Shown here: piece after piece, positions 21,930-31,714 of the stretch | Layout: the number at the start of each line of letters is the position of its first letter | How positions within the stretch are numbered: the stretch's first letter is position 1 | Assembly (NCBI GenBank): GCA_019828595.1 | Contig: JAHQRK010000032.1 | Span: forward strand, 186,001 to 250,000 | Reading direction: 5' to 3' | DNA length: 64,000 nt | Source of the DNA: Aphanomyces cochlioides | Taxonomy: Eukaryota; Oomycota; Saprolegniomycetes; Saprolegniales; Verrucalvaceae | Made by a program: the position numbers and the translations under genes | The notes under the pieces: model-generated | The model's input: the letters and a program-made list of their open reading frames with translations, nothing else | Database searches by the model: none | Told to the model about the DNA's origin: nothing

Positions 21930-22802
21930 TGGAAACCTCTGATTTATCCAAGATGTGGTCTTGGTGGTTGTCGCGGACGAATTGCTCGACCTCATTGCGA
22001 AAGAGTGTCGTCATATACGTCTGTTTGTCAGGCGACTTGGCAATTTGCTTGGCGACCTTCGTCTTCATTTCATGCCATAGTTCTTCATTCTGCCATGACT
22101 CGTCGCTGACAACATGATCAACAATAGCTTGCCACCAGGTGTACGAGGCAATGACATAGGCATCAGCAATGTCGAGCCTCGCGGGTCCAGGAATGCCATC
22201 GAGATTGAGTTGGGGCTCCTTGGATTGAAAATGAGCCATCACGACATGCTTGATTGCATCTTTCTTTCGGGCAGTGCCGTTTGTAGTCGCTGCTGGTGTC
22301 TTGAGGGAGAAAAAGTTTCGCGCAGACGTGGGATGCACGTGCAGCGGCTTCGCGCCAAAGCTTGTCAAAGCGCAGTAGGAGACCAATCCATTCAACTGCG
22401 CCAGTTGAAACAATCCTTTCGTATGGAATTGACCTCGTGCAAACGTCCGCAAAAAGTCTTCAATTCCGACTTCCCACGACACATTCGATCCATCATCCTT
22501 CTTGACTTGTATCAATCGATCGGCAATCGCCACGCCAATGTCTAGGATCTGTCCATCGCTTTGTAAATGCTTGGTGTTGACATGGCCAAATGTGTCAACT
22601 TGACCTAACGAGTCGGCGTTGAACGAATAGCATGATGGTAGAACTTACCAGATTGGCTCAGTACGACATAGCCAGTACTGTTAGTGTTGATATCGAGACC
22701 CAGAGTCCGAACAGGAGGGCTCCTTGTGCGGCGTTTCACCACGGCAGACTCGACTGCATGGGAGATGCCATGCTTTGTCAACACCTTTTGAATCAATTTC
22801 AT
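21886..22802 (-). CDS. RuvC-fold Holliday-junction resolvase-like protein
   Basis: Two exons (22649-22802, 21886-22604) with a 44-nt intron give 290 residues. After a basic 33-residue N-terminus (possible mitochondrial presequence) comes LGLDINTNSTGYVVLSQSG, the RuvC/CCE1-type first strand with catalytic Asp. GVAIADRL, VGIEDFLRTF and GLFQLAQLNGLVSYCA follow, matching the second acidic region and the central helix of RuvC. LHVHPTSARNFF, KKDAIKHVVMAHF and LDIADAYVIASYTWW then match the final D-x2-D motif. All acidic positions expected for two-metal catalysis appear present. A role in resolving organellar (mitochondrial) DNA junctions is inferred from the fold and presequence. A CATCCGGATA motif lies 8 bp upstream. 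Confidence 0.7.
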
Positions 22803-22809
22803 GTTTGAC

Positions 22810-22819
22810 CATCCGGATA
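22810..22819 (-). promoter_or_regulatory. TATCCGGATG motif upstream of the resolvase
   Basis: Reads TATCCGGATG on the - strand, ending 8 bp before the start codon at 22802; unusually close to the start. Confidence 0.45.
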
Positions 22820-24124
22820 ATCTAGAAAGTCAGAAAGTCAACGAAATTATGGAGCGAAAATCCAAAGTCAGATTTTCCCCCCAGTCGTCGCATCAATGCC
22901 AAAGCTTTAAATCGTGAATGCTCTACATTTGCTCGGCTCATGGACCGCGAATGAATGCCCCGAGATATCTTCAATTGATCCATGTAGCGGAATGGGCTTG
23001 GGACTTCCACCAAGGTTTCACTTCGACCTGAAATAAGCCTACGATTCCCCCTGACAGTGTGAAGAAGAGCAACCCGCCAACTCTACGGTATACCGGTAGT
23101 TTGTGTACTGTCAAGAAACATACAGGTATGTTGCTCTCAAATTCGTCTTCAGAAACCACGCTCTCGTCGGTCGTCGTGGAGCATGAGACCAGGGCCGTTC
23201 TTCAAAGGCCACTTTAGCAATTGAATGTCGTGTTCTATGAATGAAAGTTCGAATTGATGGATCCATCATTCTCCGGAAAACATCGGACAAATATTGCCGT
23301 TTGTGTGCATCCACAGAAAATTTGTCCTGTATTTTCCAAAATACTCAAAATTCTTTTCATGATTTAATTATTTGTAGTACTACGTTTTGTATGAAATAAA
23401 ATAAAGTTTGAGTGGAATGCGAATGAATGCAATCCACAAAAGGATTTTTCTGCGGGAAAATGAGCCAATCACATTTCGAGAAAATCCCCAAAATAGCATC
23501 AAGAGAACCAGGGAGCAAAACACAGTCTGACCTTGACTGACGTTTGACGAGTCGTAGATAAGATGCAATATGATGAAGAATCTATTGCTAAGAAGTGCAG
23601 CACAACAAGCTAAGATAGTGAGAAGCGTTGAGCAGTTGAGGTGTTGTATTCCCTTTTCTTTCTGTCCACGCAACGCGATGTTTCATTTCAACTTATGGCT
23701 GGAATCTACTAGCGTGGTTTTATCACTCATCGTTATATTAGAGATATGTCATACACTACTGCAATCCTTTAGAACTTATTGAGATATAACTAAAAACATT
23801 GAGACAAATTCAAATTTGTCTCCAGAGTCACTTATCATAACAACTTCATTCAGGCGAAAGTTAATTACCATCAATTTAAACACCCTTAGAACAAACACTA
23901 AACTCTAAGGTAGTCTCAAGTGTGCTGATGATTGCCTGCCTTTTGAAGTCAATAAAGGCATTTTCGATTGCCATTTGAGACTTGCACGTAAGAGTCGCTG
24001 TCTCATGACTTGTGTTTTGGCCAATTAAACACCGCACAACTTTTAATGACTATTGATTGGCTGAAATATACATAGTAGGATTATTTTTCTGTGAAATCCG
24101 AAGACAAGTCGATCAATTATTGCA
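22820..24124. other. intergenic region, no supported gene
   Basis: Frames of 60-97 codons exist (for example 23380-23673 on -, with hydrophobic stretches) but have no family resemblance. A GCCAATCA box lies near 23463 and GATTGGCTG near 24055. Confidence 0.4.
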
Positions 24125-24132
24125 TATCCGGA
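24125..24132 (+). promoter_or_regulatory. TATCCGGA half-palindrome just upstream of the aldo-keto reductase
   Basis: TATCCGGAAG ends 4-5 bp before ATG 24139. Weaker match than other copies. Confidence 0.35.
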
Positions 24133-24138
24133 AGAAGC

Positions 24139-25014
24139 ATGAACAAGATGATGAAGCTCGCGAATGGTGTGGAGGTTCCACGGATGGCCATCGGGACATA
24201 TCGCCTGAAAGGAGACGATGCCGAGCGAGTCGTGTACGATGCAATTTGTATGGGCTATCGTCATATCGACACAGCCGCCGTATATCGCAATGAGGACGCG
24301 GTTGGACGAGCCATCAGGCGAGTGATTGCTGAGCAGGTCGTGGCGCGTCGAGATCTCTTTGTCACGACCAAGGTTTCACCCAAGCAAATGGGTTATGACA
24401 AAACTGTGGCAGCCGTCAATGAAAGATTGGCCAAGTTGTCACTCGAGTACATTGATCTCATGCTGCTCCACTGGCCAGGCACTCAAGGCAAGAACGCAGA
24501 TAGCCCGATCAATCTCACCAATCGCATCGGCAGCATGCGAGCTTTGACTGAGGCATTCAGCGCCGGAACCTTACGAGCAATTGGAGTGTCCAATTTCACG
24601 ACGTACCATTTCCAAGGCCTGGATGAGTTTCCCATCCATGTCAACCAAGTGGAATTCCATCCGCTACAATGGACACCAACCATGCATGACCTGACCAACT
24701 ACTGCAAATCGCGAGGCATCACCATGGCCGCTTATTCCAGTCTCGGCGAAGGAGCACTTTTGAACGCCGAAGCGTATCCAGAGGTCCAAACGATTGCCAA
24801 CGAGCTCAACTGCACAACCGCTCAAGTTCTCTTGGCATGGGGCATGCATCACGAATGGATCGTCATGCCCAAAGCAAGTGCCAAGGAGCGCATCCTCGAG
24901 AACTGGAACGCAAACAAAGTAGTTCTCTCAGAAGACGCAGTTCGAGCAATCAACTCTATTGTTGAGCGAACAGCTCCCGTCAAGTTTTGTTGGGACCCTT
25001 CTGTGATTGCCTGA
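24139..25014 (+). CDS. aldo-keto reductase (AKR superfamily)
   Basis: 291 residues in one exon, starting MNKMMKLANGVEVPRMAIGTY. The catalytic tetrad is visible: Asp in YRHIDTAAVY, the Tyr of AAVY, Lys in FVTTKVSP and His in LMLLHWPG. NADPH-binding elements follow: IGVSNFTT, VNQVEFHP, AAYSSLGEG and the C-terminal IVMPKASAKERILEN. It would reduce aldehydes or ketones with NADPH in the cytosol. The closest subgroup is the 2,5-diketo-gluconate reductase/AKR5-like type by length and motif style. The substrate cannot be told from sequence. ATG 24148 (MMKLANG) is an alternative start. Confidence 0.9.
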   Translation: MNKMMKLANGVEVPRMAIGTYRLKGDDAERVVYDAICMGYRHIDTAAVYRNEDAVGRAIRRVIAEQVVARRDLFVTTKVSPKQMGYDKTVAAVNERLAKLSLEYIDLMLLHWPGTQGKNADSPINLTNRIGSMRALTEAFSAGTLRAIGVSNFTTYHFQGLDEFPIHVNQVEFHPLQWTPTMHDLTNYCKSRGITMAAYSSLGEGALLNAEAYPEVQTIANELNCTTAQVLLAWGMHHEWIVMPKASAKERILENWNANKVVLSEDAVRAINSIVERTAPVKFCWDPSVIA

Positions 25015-25202
25015 TTTGCATCGCCTGGTTTTGCGTGCGAATTTTGACAGTCAGACAGAATCCCACTTCATGCGCTCCTCAGGACATCCAGCGGCTCATA
25101 CTGATTTCACAAAGCGTCCATGTCATCAAGATCTCGTCTCCCTTGTGTCCCTGTTATTTGGTGCCAGTCTGTTGAGTAATCATGTGGAATCGATTGCATA
25201 GG

Positions 25203-25831
25203 AAGACCCGCCATTCAAAAATGGCTTATCGACCATTTGAAGTTTTCGAGAAAATCAACGTCAAAGATCAGTGGTCAATTCACAGCTTGAAATTCTTGTT
25301 TCGAGAAAATCGAAAAACACACTTTGCATAATAAACACTTTATATAACACACACCATCCCATTGCCTTGCGATGGAGGGAGATCAGTCTGACGAGTCTGT
25401 GACGGCAGTGGAGGGTAATTTGACTTGCCTCGTTTGGGTAACTATCTTCATAGAGATTGAAAGTCATCCAGCGCTTGCACCAACAGAACAAGCGAAAGCG
25501 CTATGTTGATGTTGTGTTTTATTCAGATGTTTCAAACACTCGGAAGATTGTTTTTACCTCTTCTATTGATTAGAGAATGAATTGTAAGAAACAAACAGTT
25601 CCATTCGATTCAGCGTGAAAAATACTTTTAGAACAAACCAATATCTCAAAATCGAGATTTTGGAGAAAAAAGGTCAGTCGCTCACTCCCAACCTCCATAA
25701 CTTTGGCCTCGCTGCACTTCTAGGAGCGCTTGAGGTGTCAAAACGTAGCTAAAGGAGTCTAGTTTGACATGCAATATGTAACTCAAACGTTGCACGATGG
25801 TCGATAAGCCATTTTTTGAATGGTGGGTCTT
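25203..25831. mobile_element. non-autonomous TIR element, 629 bp, 6-bp target duplication
   Basis: About 34-bp inverted ends: the left begins AAGACCCGCCATTCAAAAAT and the right arm ends at 25831; they differ by one mismatch and one indel. Direct repeats CATAGG flank both ends at 25197-25202 and 25832-25837. No transposase frame is inside. The superfamily is not assigned. Confidence 0.66.
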
Positions 25832-25837
25832 CATAGG

Positions 25838-26271
25838 ACATTCTTCGCCGCCGTCCATTTCTTGCCCCCCCCCCAGTTGTCCGAGGACGGCGCAGGAAAT
25901 CACCAAGACAGTGGACGCTTCCAGTACATTGCTCCACGCATTGGGGAGGCAGAAGATCATCGGTATTATGCGCGGGGAGGCGGCGGACTTTATGGTGCGG
26001 GCGCGCGTTTTGGCAACGAGCTTCTCGAACAATCAGATAAAACGAAAATGAGCCTAAACTCCTTTTCAATACGTTTTTATTTACCAACCATACAAATTCC
26101 AAGTATAGTTCGAGTTCTCTGCCCTATCCCTATGTTCTACGTTATACTTGATATTTGTATGAAAGGCTGAAAAAACAAATAACATATTGACATTTTACTC
26201 TTTTTCGCTCATTTAGCATTTCGATTCAGAGTCAGCGTGCCCTTGTAGTGTGTGCGGCAGTCAATCTCAAG
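25838..26271. other. short intergenic region
   Basis: No gene supported; contains a C-run near 25866 and a G/C-rich patch about 25970-26010, then AT-rich sequence up to the bZIP start. Confidence 0.4.
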
Positions 26272-27714
26272 ATGAACGCTGTGGAAGAGAATGCGTTGCT
26301 AGAATTCCTCATGGAAGGTCAATCGTTGGATTCAACCCCGATTGAAATTCAGATCGATTTGGATGGTTTGCTCGATGTGCCTGAAGAAGACGCCGCAGAT
26401 GATGTGACCGAAAACTCAGCGACAGACGAGACGTCGTCCGTTGATTCGGAAGAAAAGACATTGGCACGACCCGACATGAAACGCAAGATGCAATTGGCAA
26501 AAGCAAGCAAAAAACACCGCACACGCCAAAAAGATGAATTGAATCTACTCCGAAATGTCGTCTCGAAGATGGAGTCCCAGTTGGAAATGCTCAAGCAAGT
26601 GAAAGCTGTTGAAGGCGAGCATGGCTCGCAATGGGAACAATTGGCGCGCTCACAATATTTGGAACGACAACGCGCATATCAGGAAAATGCTAAGCTCAAA
26701 CGCGCGCTTGAAGATCAAATCAAGTTTGCACAAGCACTGGAGACACTTGTCCGAAAAAGACCCAAACTTACATCCACAACCGAATTTGAAAATGAAGAGT
26801 GGAAGCTCAGCAAACTGGGACGATCTGTTGAAGGTCGACGACATTCCATGCGTTTAATCATGGAACGCCAGTATGAAGCTCTCAATGGTGTCTTGGTTCG
26901 CAGTGGGTTGTACGACGCCACAACAGAAATCAAGCAAGCCAAAATGAGCTATGACAAGCACACAGGGTCCATGAGCTTTGATATGGCCCGAGCGGTCAAA
27001 TTACCTTTCCCATATCGTGTGTACGCTGAAGCCTCTTGGCGCTTCATGTTTAAAGTCGACTTAGACAACACACCAGACAGCGAGGTAGACATACCAACAG
27101 TTTCTGTACTGATTCTTACGGAACTTTCTCCTAGGCACTTGAAGTGATTGATCGCAACATGCGATATATCTCCCGAAAGCTTTGTAAAAGCGGTGTCACA
27201 CATTGCCCATTCTTCGGCAAGAGTCGCGCGACGATTACCTGTTCACCACTGTGTCAAAAGATCGAGGAATCTTCGCGCATAGTCATTTTGTGGAAGAGTA
27301 TTCTTGAAGACGAGCTCTTTCCCATGAGCCCAAGCCAATTAGTCTCAAACCAGAATGGCTGGTACTCTATCCGGCGCCTACAGAGTTTAATAAAGTCTCT
27401 TTGATAGGATGGTCATCGAGCAAGATGGAGAACATAGCTGCCATGTGAAGATGTATATTGAACGGCTAGCACCCGTCCGAGCTGGCGAGCTCGTTGGTAT
27501 TGAAGAAATGATGAAATCGATGCAGCTTCCAACACAATGCGACAAGGAAGCCAGTAAATCAGCTACCTTCAAGCAAGATCCCTCTGCGGATGACTTGCCC
27601 CCGGACGTTGGGATCACATCGCACTACTTTATGCAGTCGTTTATCGGCTCAGCAAGATGCGACGAAGAGCAGACAATTGCTTTGGCCAAGCAAATTATGC
27701 TGCAACGCGTATGA
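26272..27714 (+). CDS. bZIP plus START-like protein, paralog 2
   Basis: Three exons (26272-27084, 27135-27361, 27408-27714), introns 50 and 46 nt, 448 residues. An acidic N-terminus is followed by a basic region (DMKRKMQLAKASKKHRTRQK) and a leucine-zipper-like coiled coil (LNLLRNVVSKMESQLEML). A second helix ends LETLVRKRPKL. The C-terminal START-like region shares PYRVYAEASW, CPFFGKSR and ILWKSILEDELFP-type blocks with the paralogs. Introns fall at positions equivalent to two of the three introns of paralog 1. It faces paralog 3 tail-to-tail, 93 bp away, indicating local duplication with inversion. Function is inferred as transcription-factor-like. Confidence 0.76.
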
Positions 27715-27807
27715 AGAACACGACCTGGCTTTGACACCATCCATGTTTTGAATATGTATATACTTGATATTACTGACGCTGAAGCCTAAAGATGACATGA
27801 GGATCTC

Positions 27808-29034
27808 TTAGTGGTGATGGGCTTGAATCCACGTATTCATGGCATTTTCAATGCGGTGGCCGACGTCCAAGTAGGCTCTCAGTAGATATTCCGACAAGAG
27901 GCCAGAGACCAAGTCTCGCGACGTGCCTTCTGCCATGGTCGTCGCTAACCCATTGATCATTTCATCTAGCGTCCATATACGGCCTTCAAATGTCGGGGGA
28001 TATCGCTGGCCAAAGCATTTGTATACGCAGGAATTGTCTGTCAATCGCTCAATTGTGATCCAAGTTGCCGAATGAGCAAGGTGGCCTCCATTCGGCGGAG
28101 GAAAGAGCGTATCTTCCATGACGCCTCGCCCTACAATCACAACACGATTGGCTTGAACATAACGGCGGTACAGCCCTTGCATGTACACCAGACTCCTCTT
28201 CGGGCCGAAGATGGGACAATCATGCGTCTTGTCGTTCACAACAGGCAGACGGATGTACCGCGTGTCTGAATCAATGGATTCAATGAGCTTGGACCTTGGA
28301 GTATTGTCGTGTCGAGTGTGTGTCCAGACTCCCCAAGCAGCTTGGGCCACAACTTCATGAGGATATGGCATTTCCCACCGACGAATGATTTCAATCGAGA
28401 GCGTGTCGTGGGCTGGCACGTCAATGATCTTGGCTGTCTTGACGTCAGGCACAGCATCAATGAGCTTTGCTCGGATAAAAACGTGGTTCAAATCAGCAAG
28501 CAACGAGTCGGTCATCACTCGAGCTTCTTCAACGCGAGTGTCTGCGCCACTGAGTCTAAAGATCCATTCGGACGCTGCAGGCTGGTCGTCTTCGAGAGCA
28601 CCCACGCGAGGTCGCTTTCGAAACATGGTTTCGAGTGCTTCTGCCATCATGAGTTGTTCTTCCAGTGCACGCTTAAGTCTGTTGTTTTCATATTGTGATT
28701 GTTGGCGTGCAAGTCGGGATTCCATTGCAATTTGAGCCCAAGGATTGGCTTCGGCGCATTGCCCCTGTCGTTCTCCAAACGCAGCTTGATCTTTCTGAAG
28801 CCGATGGAGTTCTCTCTCCATGCGCTGTACAATCGCACGAAGATGTTCAAGTTCTTGCTTGCGATTGAGTTTTTTCTTGGGCGACAACATCTCATCGAAA
28901 TCTTCGTCCGTAGTCGTCGGCGAACTGACCTTTGGAGAGCCAGCTTCCTGCGAATTCCAATCCATTTCAAACTTGGTCGGCATGCCGCCAAGAGGCTCCT
29001 CAAAGTCTGCCAACGCTCGGTCGGCCGCTGACAT
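27808..29034 (-). CDS. bZIP-related plus START-like protein, paralog 3 (intronless)
   Basis: 408 residues in a single exon. The coiled-coil part (LEHLRAIVQRMERELHRLQ) aligns with the zippers of the paralogs, but the preceding basic region is cut down to SPKKKLNRKQE, so DNA contact residues are largely gone. The C-terminal region keeps the family blocks: PYPHEVVAQAAW, CPIFGPKRS, LYRRYVQANRVVIVGRGVMEDTLFP and a C-terminal helical end. The lack of introns where both paralogs have them points to intron loss or retroposition. It may act as a dimerisation partner that does not bind DNA, or may have shifted role; this is inference. Confidence 0.74.
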   Translation of the reverse strand: MSAADRALADFEEPLGGMPTKFEMDWNSQEAGSPKVSSPTTTDEDFDEMLSPKKKLNRKQELEHLRAIVQRMERELHRLQKDQAAFGERQGQCAEANPWAQIAMESRLARQQSQYENNRLKRALEEQLMMAEALETMFRKRPRVGALEDDQPAASEWIFRLSGADTRVEEARVMTDSLLADLNHVFIRAKLIDAVPDVKTAKIIDVPAHDTLSIEIIRRWEMPYPHEVVAQAAWGVWTHTRHDNTPRSKLIESIDSDTRYIRLPVVNDKTHDCPIFGPKRSLVYMQGLYRRYVQANRVVIVGRGVMEDTLFPPPNGGHLAHSATWITIERLTDNSCVYKCFGQRYPPTFEGRIWTLDEMINGLATTMAEGTSRDLVSGLLSEYLLRAYLDVGHRIENAMNTWIQAHHH

Positions 29035-29244
29035 GTTTGTTCACTCTCTGTTTTTCCTCATTCGATACACTGTATTTAGCCATTCAAAATGCCCGAAACA
29101 GAGACTCAGCCAATCAAATCACTTCATTTCTAATATGGACGAATTGGGTGCATTGCACGGACGGCGACACTATAACTAAAAGGAATAGTTTAATTGGATA
29201 AAATTCAATGCAATAGCTGAAAGCTGTGGCGACTGCTGTGGTAG

Positions 29245-29905
29245 GACTTTTGCCAAAAGTGGGGACTATTTTACAAATTGTACCAAAAGTGGGACAATTA
29301 TGTCAAAAGTGGGGGCTGAATGATAGAAAGTGGGGGCCTCACCAAAAAGTTTCTGATGGCCCCCACATTTGAAAATCTTCTCCGTGGTCCCCACTAATGA
29401 AGAAAGTCAGGTTTCCCTGTTCAAAGTGTGATGCCACCTTTTCTAGCAAGCACAACATGAAAGTTCATCAAACACGACGAATTTGCAAGGAAAACCGAAA
29501 CACAAATCTTCGGGAAAAACGGCCTACAATGTAATGCCGCAAAGAAGGTAGAGAGGGCAAGGGATGTAGAGCGTAAGCGCAACAAGTACGTTCCCAAGTT
29601 AAAAAGATGTATTATCTGCCAATCTACAGCAAGAAAATCATGTTCTTGTACAGAGCAAGGCCTTGGACCACCTTGGATGGTGTCTGTCTTCTTCGTTTAC
29701 CATGCATTGACTTCGGGTCACACTAATTAGGCGAATTTCATACTATATATTAATTTTAACATTAAATTAAATAATGGCCCCCACTGTTGGAAATTCCCCA
29801 ATAGGGGGTCAAAAAGCCCCACTTTTGTGAAAGCCCCCACTTTTGACATAATTGTCCCACTTTTGGTACAATTAGTAAAATAGTCCCCACTTTTGGCAAA
29901 AGCCC
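29245..29905. mobile_element. TIR element, 661 bp, 74-bp TIRs and 9-bp target duplication
   Basis: Inverted ends 29245-29318 and 29832-29905 match over 74 bp with two mismatches, starting GG(A/G)CTTTTGCCAAAAGTGGGG. Perfect 9-bp direct repeats GCTGTGGTA flank the element at 29236-29244 and 29906-29914. Long TIRs with a 9-bp duplication suggest the Mutator-like superfamily. The TIRs carry tandem CAAAAGTGGG units. The interior has a small zinc-finger-like frame but no transposase. Confidence 0.82.
29397..29534 (+). CDS. 45-aa C2HC finger-like peptide inside the TIR element
   Basis: ATG 29397 opens a 45-codon frame with C-x2-C, then F, H and C spaced as in a C2H2/C2HC finger (PCSKCDATF, KVHQTRRIC), ending in a basic tail. 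A second Cys-rich stretch in another frame (KRCIICQ...CSC, about 29604-29660) follows. It could be a remnant of a transposase N-terminal finger or of a captured host finger. Expression is not shown. Confidence 0.4.
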   Translation: MKKVRFPCSKCDATFSSKHNMKVHQTRRICKENRNTNLREKRPTM

Positions 29906-29914
29906 GCTGTGGTA

Positions 29915-31652
29915 ATATTGCGGTAATGCATCAATTGTTGACACTGTGTTGTAGCAGGATTGAGTCCATTTTGGAGAGCGATTTCAACCTCCCAAGGATT
30001 CTACAGCAGTCTAGACATGTAAAATTTAGAGAGCCTGCAAGTTCATAGTTTGAATGACATTTATAACTTGAAACGTTTGACTTTTGAAGTAAGAAATTTG
30101 GTCACTTCTTGATTTTTTTGGATTGATAATCGAGTTGCATCACACGTCAACAGACTTGGGATCTGTATGCAATCGATTAAGTAACGAAAATAATAGACTT
30201 GATATGGTGCACATCAGCTGAAGACAGCGAAATTTATAGCCTAACGCCTATTGCTATAAGTCATTTGAAAGTGCATATTCAGGTATGTAAGACCACAAAA
30301 TCGTTAGCGCTGGACAAGACGAAGAGAAGTTATCGCTTGGTTTTTCAATCCGATGAAAACTAAAAAAGTTATGGATATTTAACGTCAATGCTTTGAACTG
30401 TGAAAATGTATGGAGTCTGTCATAAATTGGCCGTTCGGTCTATCTTGATGTGTGCATACTTATTATATCCGGACATTTTATCCGGACATATTAACCACTT
30501 GAGACCTAAATAACGTTTAATACTTAATAGGTTAAACGCAAAAATCAGTAGGTCTAACTTATTACAGTCTACGTTATATAATAAAACCATGTGAGATCAA
30601 ATTGGCCAGAATGCAGTCTACAGCTGATGTGCACCATAGGTCACCTGATGGTGCTGAAATTTGATTTTACTCTATTTTAATTATATCCAATGAAATGGAG
30701 ATAGACTTTATACTGACACCTGATTCGCTAAAATAAGCATGTAATACATTGTATTTGCGTTAGCATTTCAACAATTGATGTCCAGGAGTAGATTAGAGCA
30801 GAGCTTCTGTCTGCCAAAGTCACAATGGCAGGTAAGAAGTAAATTGTGGCTTCGGTATGTCATCGCTAGCTGAAGATATTGTGGAGAACTCGAGCATCAG
30901 CCGATCGCGCGGTAGTCAGCGTACTCATCATTCTTGCTTATCAGTACTCAGGAAATGGGATAGTAGCGTTGGACATCAACTAAAATGCAAGGGCGGAAGT
31001 CTTACTGTCCAGCTCGAATGGCGATATCGCCAAATTCCACTCAAACATGTCGAAAACTGGAGTAGCATATTGAGTGCTTCAATGCATTTTGTAGATAGTA
31101 TTCTCATTCCTTCGAGTCGTAACTTTATTCACGCATACGATGGTAATCGTTCGAAAAGTGTAGGTGATACGTGTGGGCGACGCCATCGAGTCATTACTAC
31201 ATTAATAGAAAAAGGCGTGCGTTGGTACAAATAAAAAGGACCACTGATCTACTCCAGTCCACTCGGTGTGTCTTCCTTCGAGTTGCTCTAACCAGAAGAA
31301 TACATCCAAGGGAGAAAAGCTTCTTTGTGTCCCACGACATGGAAACCAGAATCGTTCGCTCAAACATCCAAGGCCACTTTTAATATTTCACCCCCAGTTT
31401 TGCTCCCATTCCTTTCATGCCATGAAATAAGTCATGGACTCGTTTTTACTGTGTCGCAACGCATTTGTACCCCAAGCAGGCTCGAACGCACCCACCGACT
31501 GGGATGATCGTCCACCACAAGACTTGCTCAAATTAACATTTGGGGGAATCAGCTTAGAAAAAACAGCCCTTTTCAGAGTCATGATTTTGATTTCCAAATC
31601 AAACTTTTTTTGGCAAACGCAAAACAGAAACAGCTGCATAGATATGATGAGC
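29915..31652. other. intergenic region with one small TIR element and no clear gene
   Basis: Contains the 432-bp MITE-like element below and two TATCCGGACA motifs near 30466-30489. A 125-codon frame at 30857-31234 (+) has no family resemblance and is not called. Confidence 0.4.
30205..30636. mobile_element. MITE-like element with TGGTGCACATCAGCTG ends and TA flanks
   Basis: TGGTGCACATCAGCTG at 30205-30220 is repeated inverted at 30621-30636, with weaker pairing continuing inwards for about 10 bp. TA dinucleotides lie directly outside both ends (30203-30204, 30637-30638). The 432-bp interior has no coding potential. Size, TIR and TA flanks fit a Tc1/mariner-type MITE. Confidence 0.55.
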
Positions 31653-31662
31653 TATCCGGATG
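31653..31662 (+). promoter_or_regulatory. TATCCGGATG motif upstream of the Harbinger-associated gene
   Basis: Ends 53 bp before ATG 31715, the same spacing class as for host genes. Confidence 0.45.
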
Positions 31663-31714
31663 TCATCTGGGCTTTGTTGTTGTGTTCAGTCGGCAAGAAA
31701 AAACAAGATGATCG

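Noticed and set aside
30857..31234. 125-codon + frame between TIR elements
   Set aside because: No family pattern and no supporting signals beyond an ATG; left uncalled.
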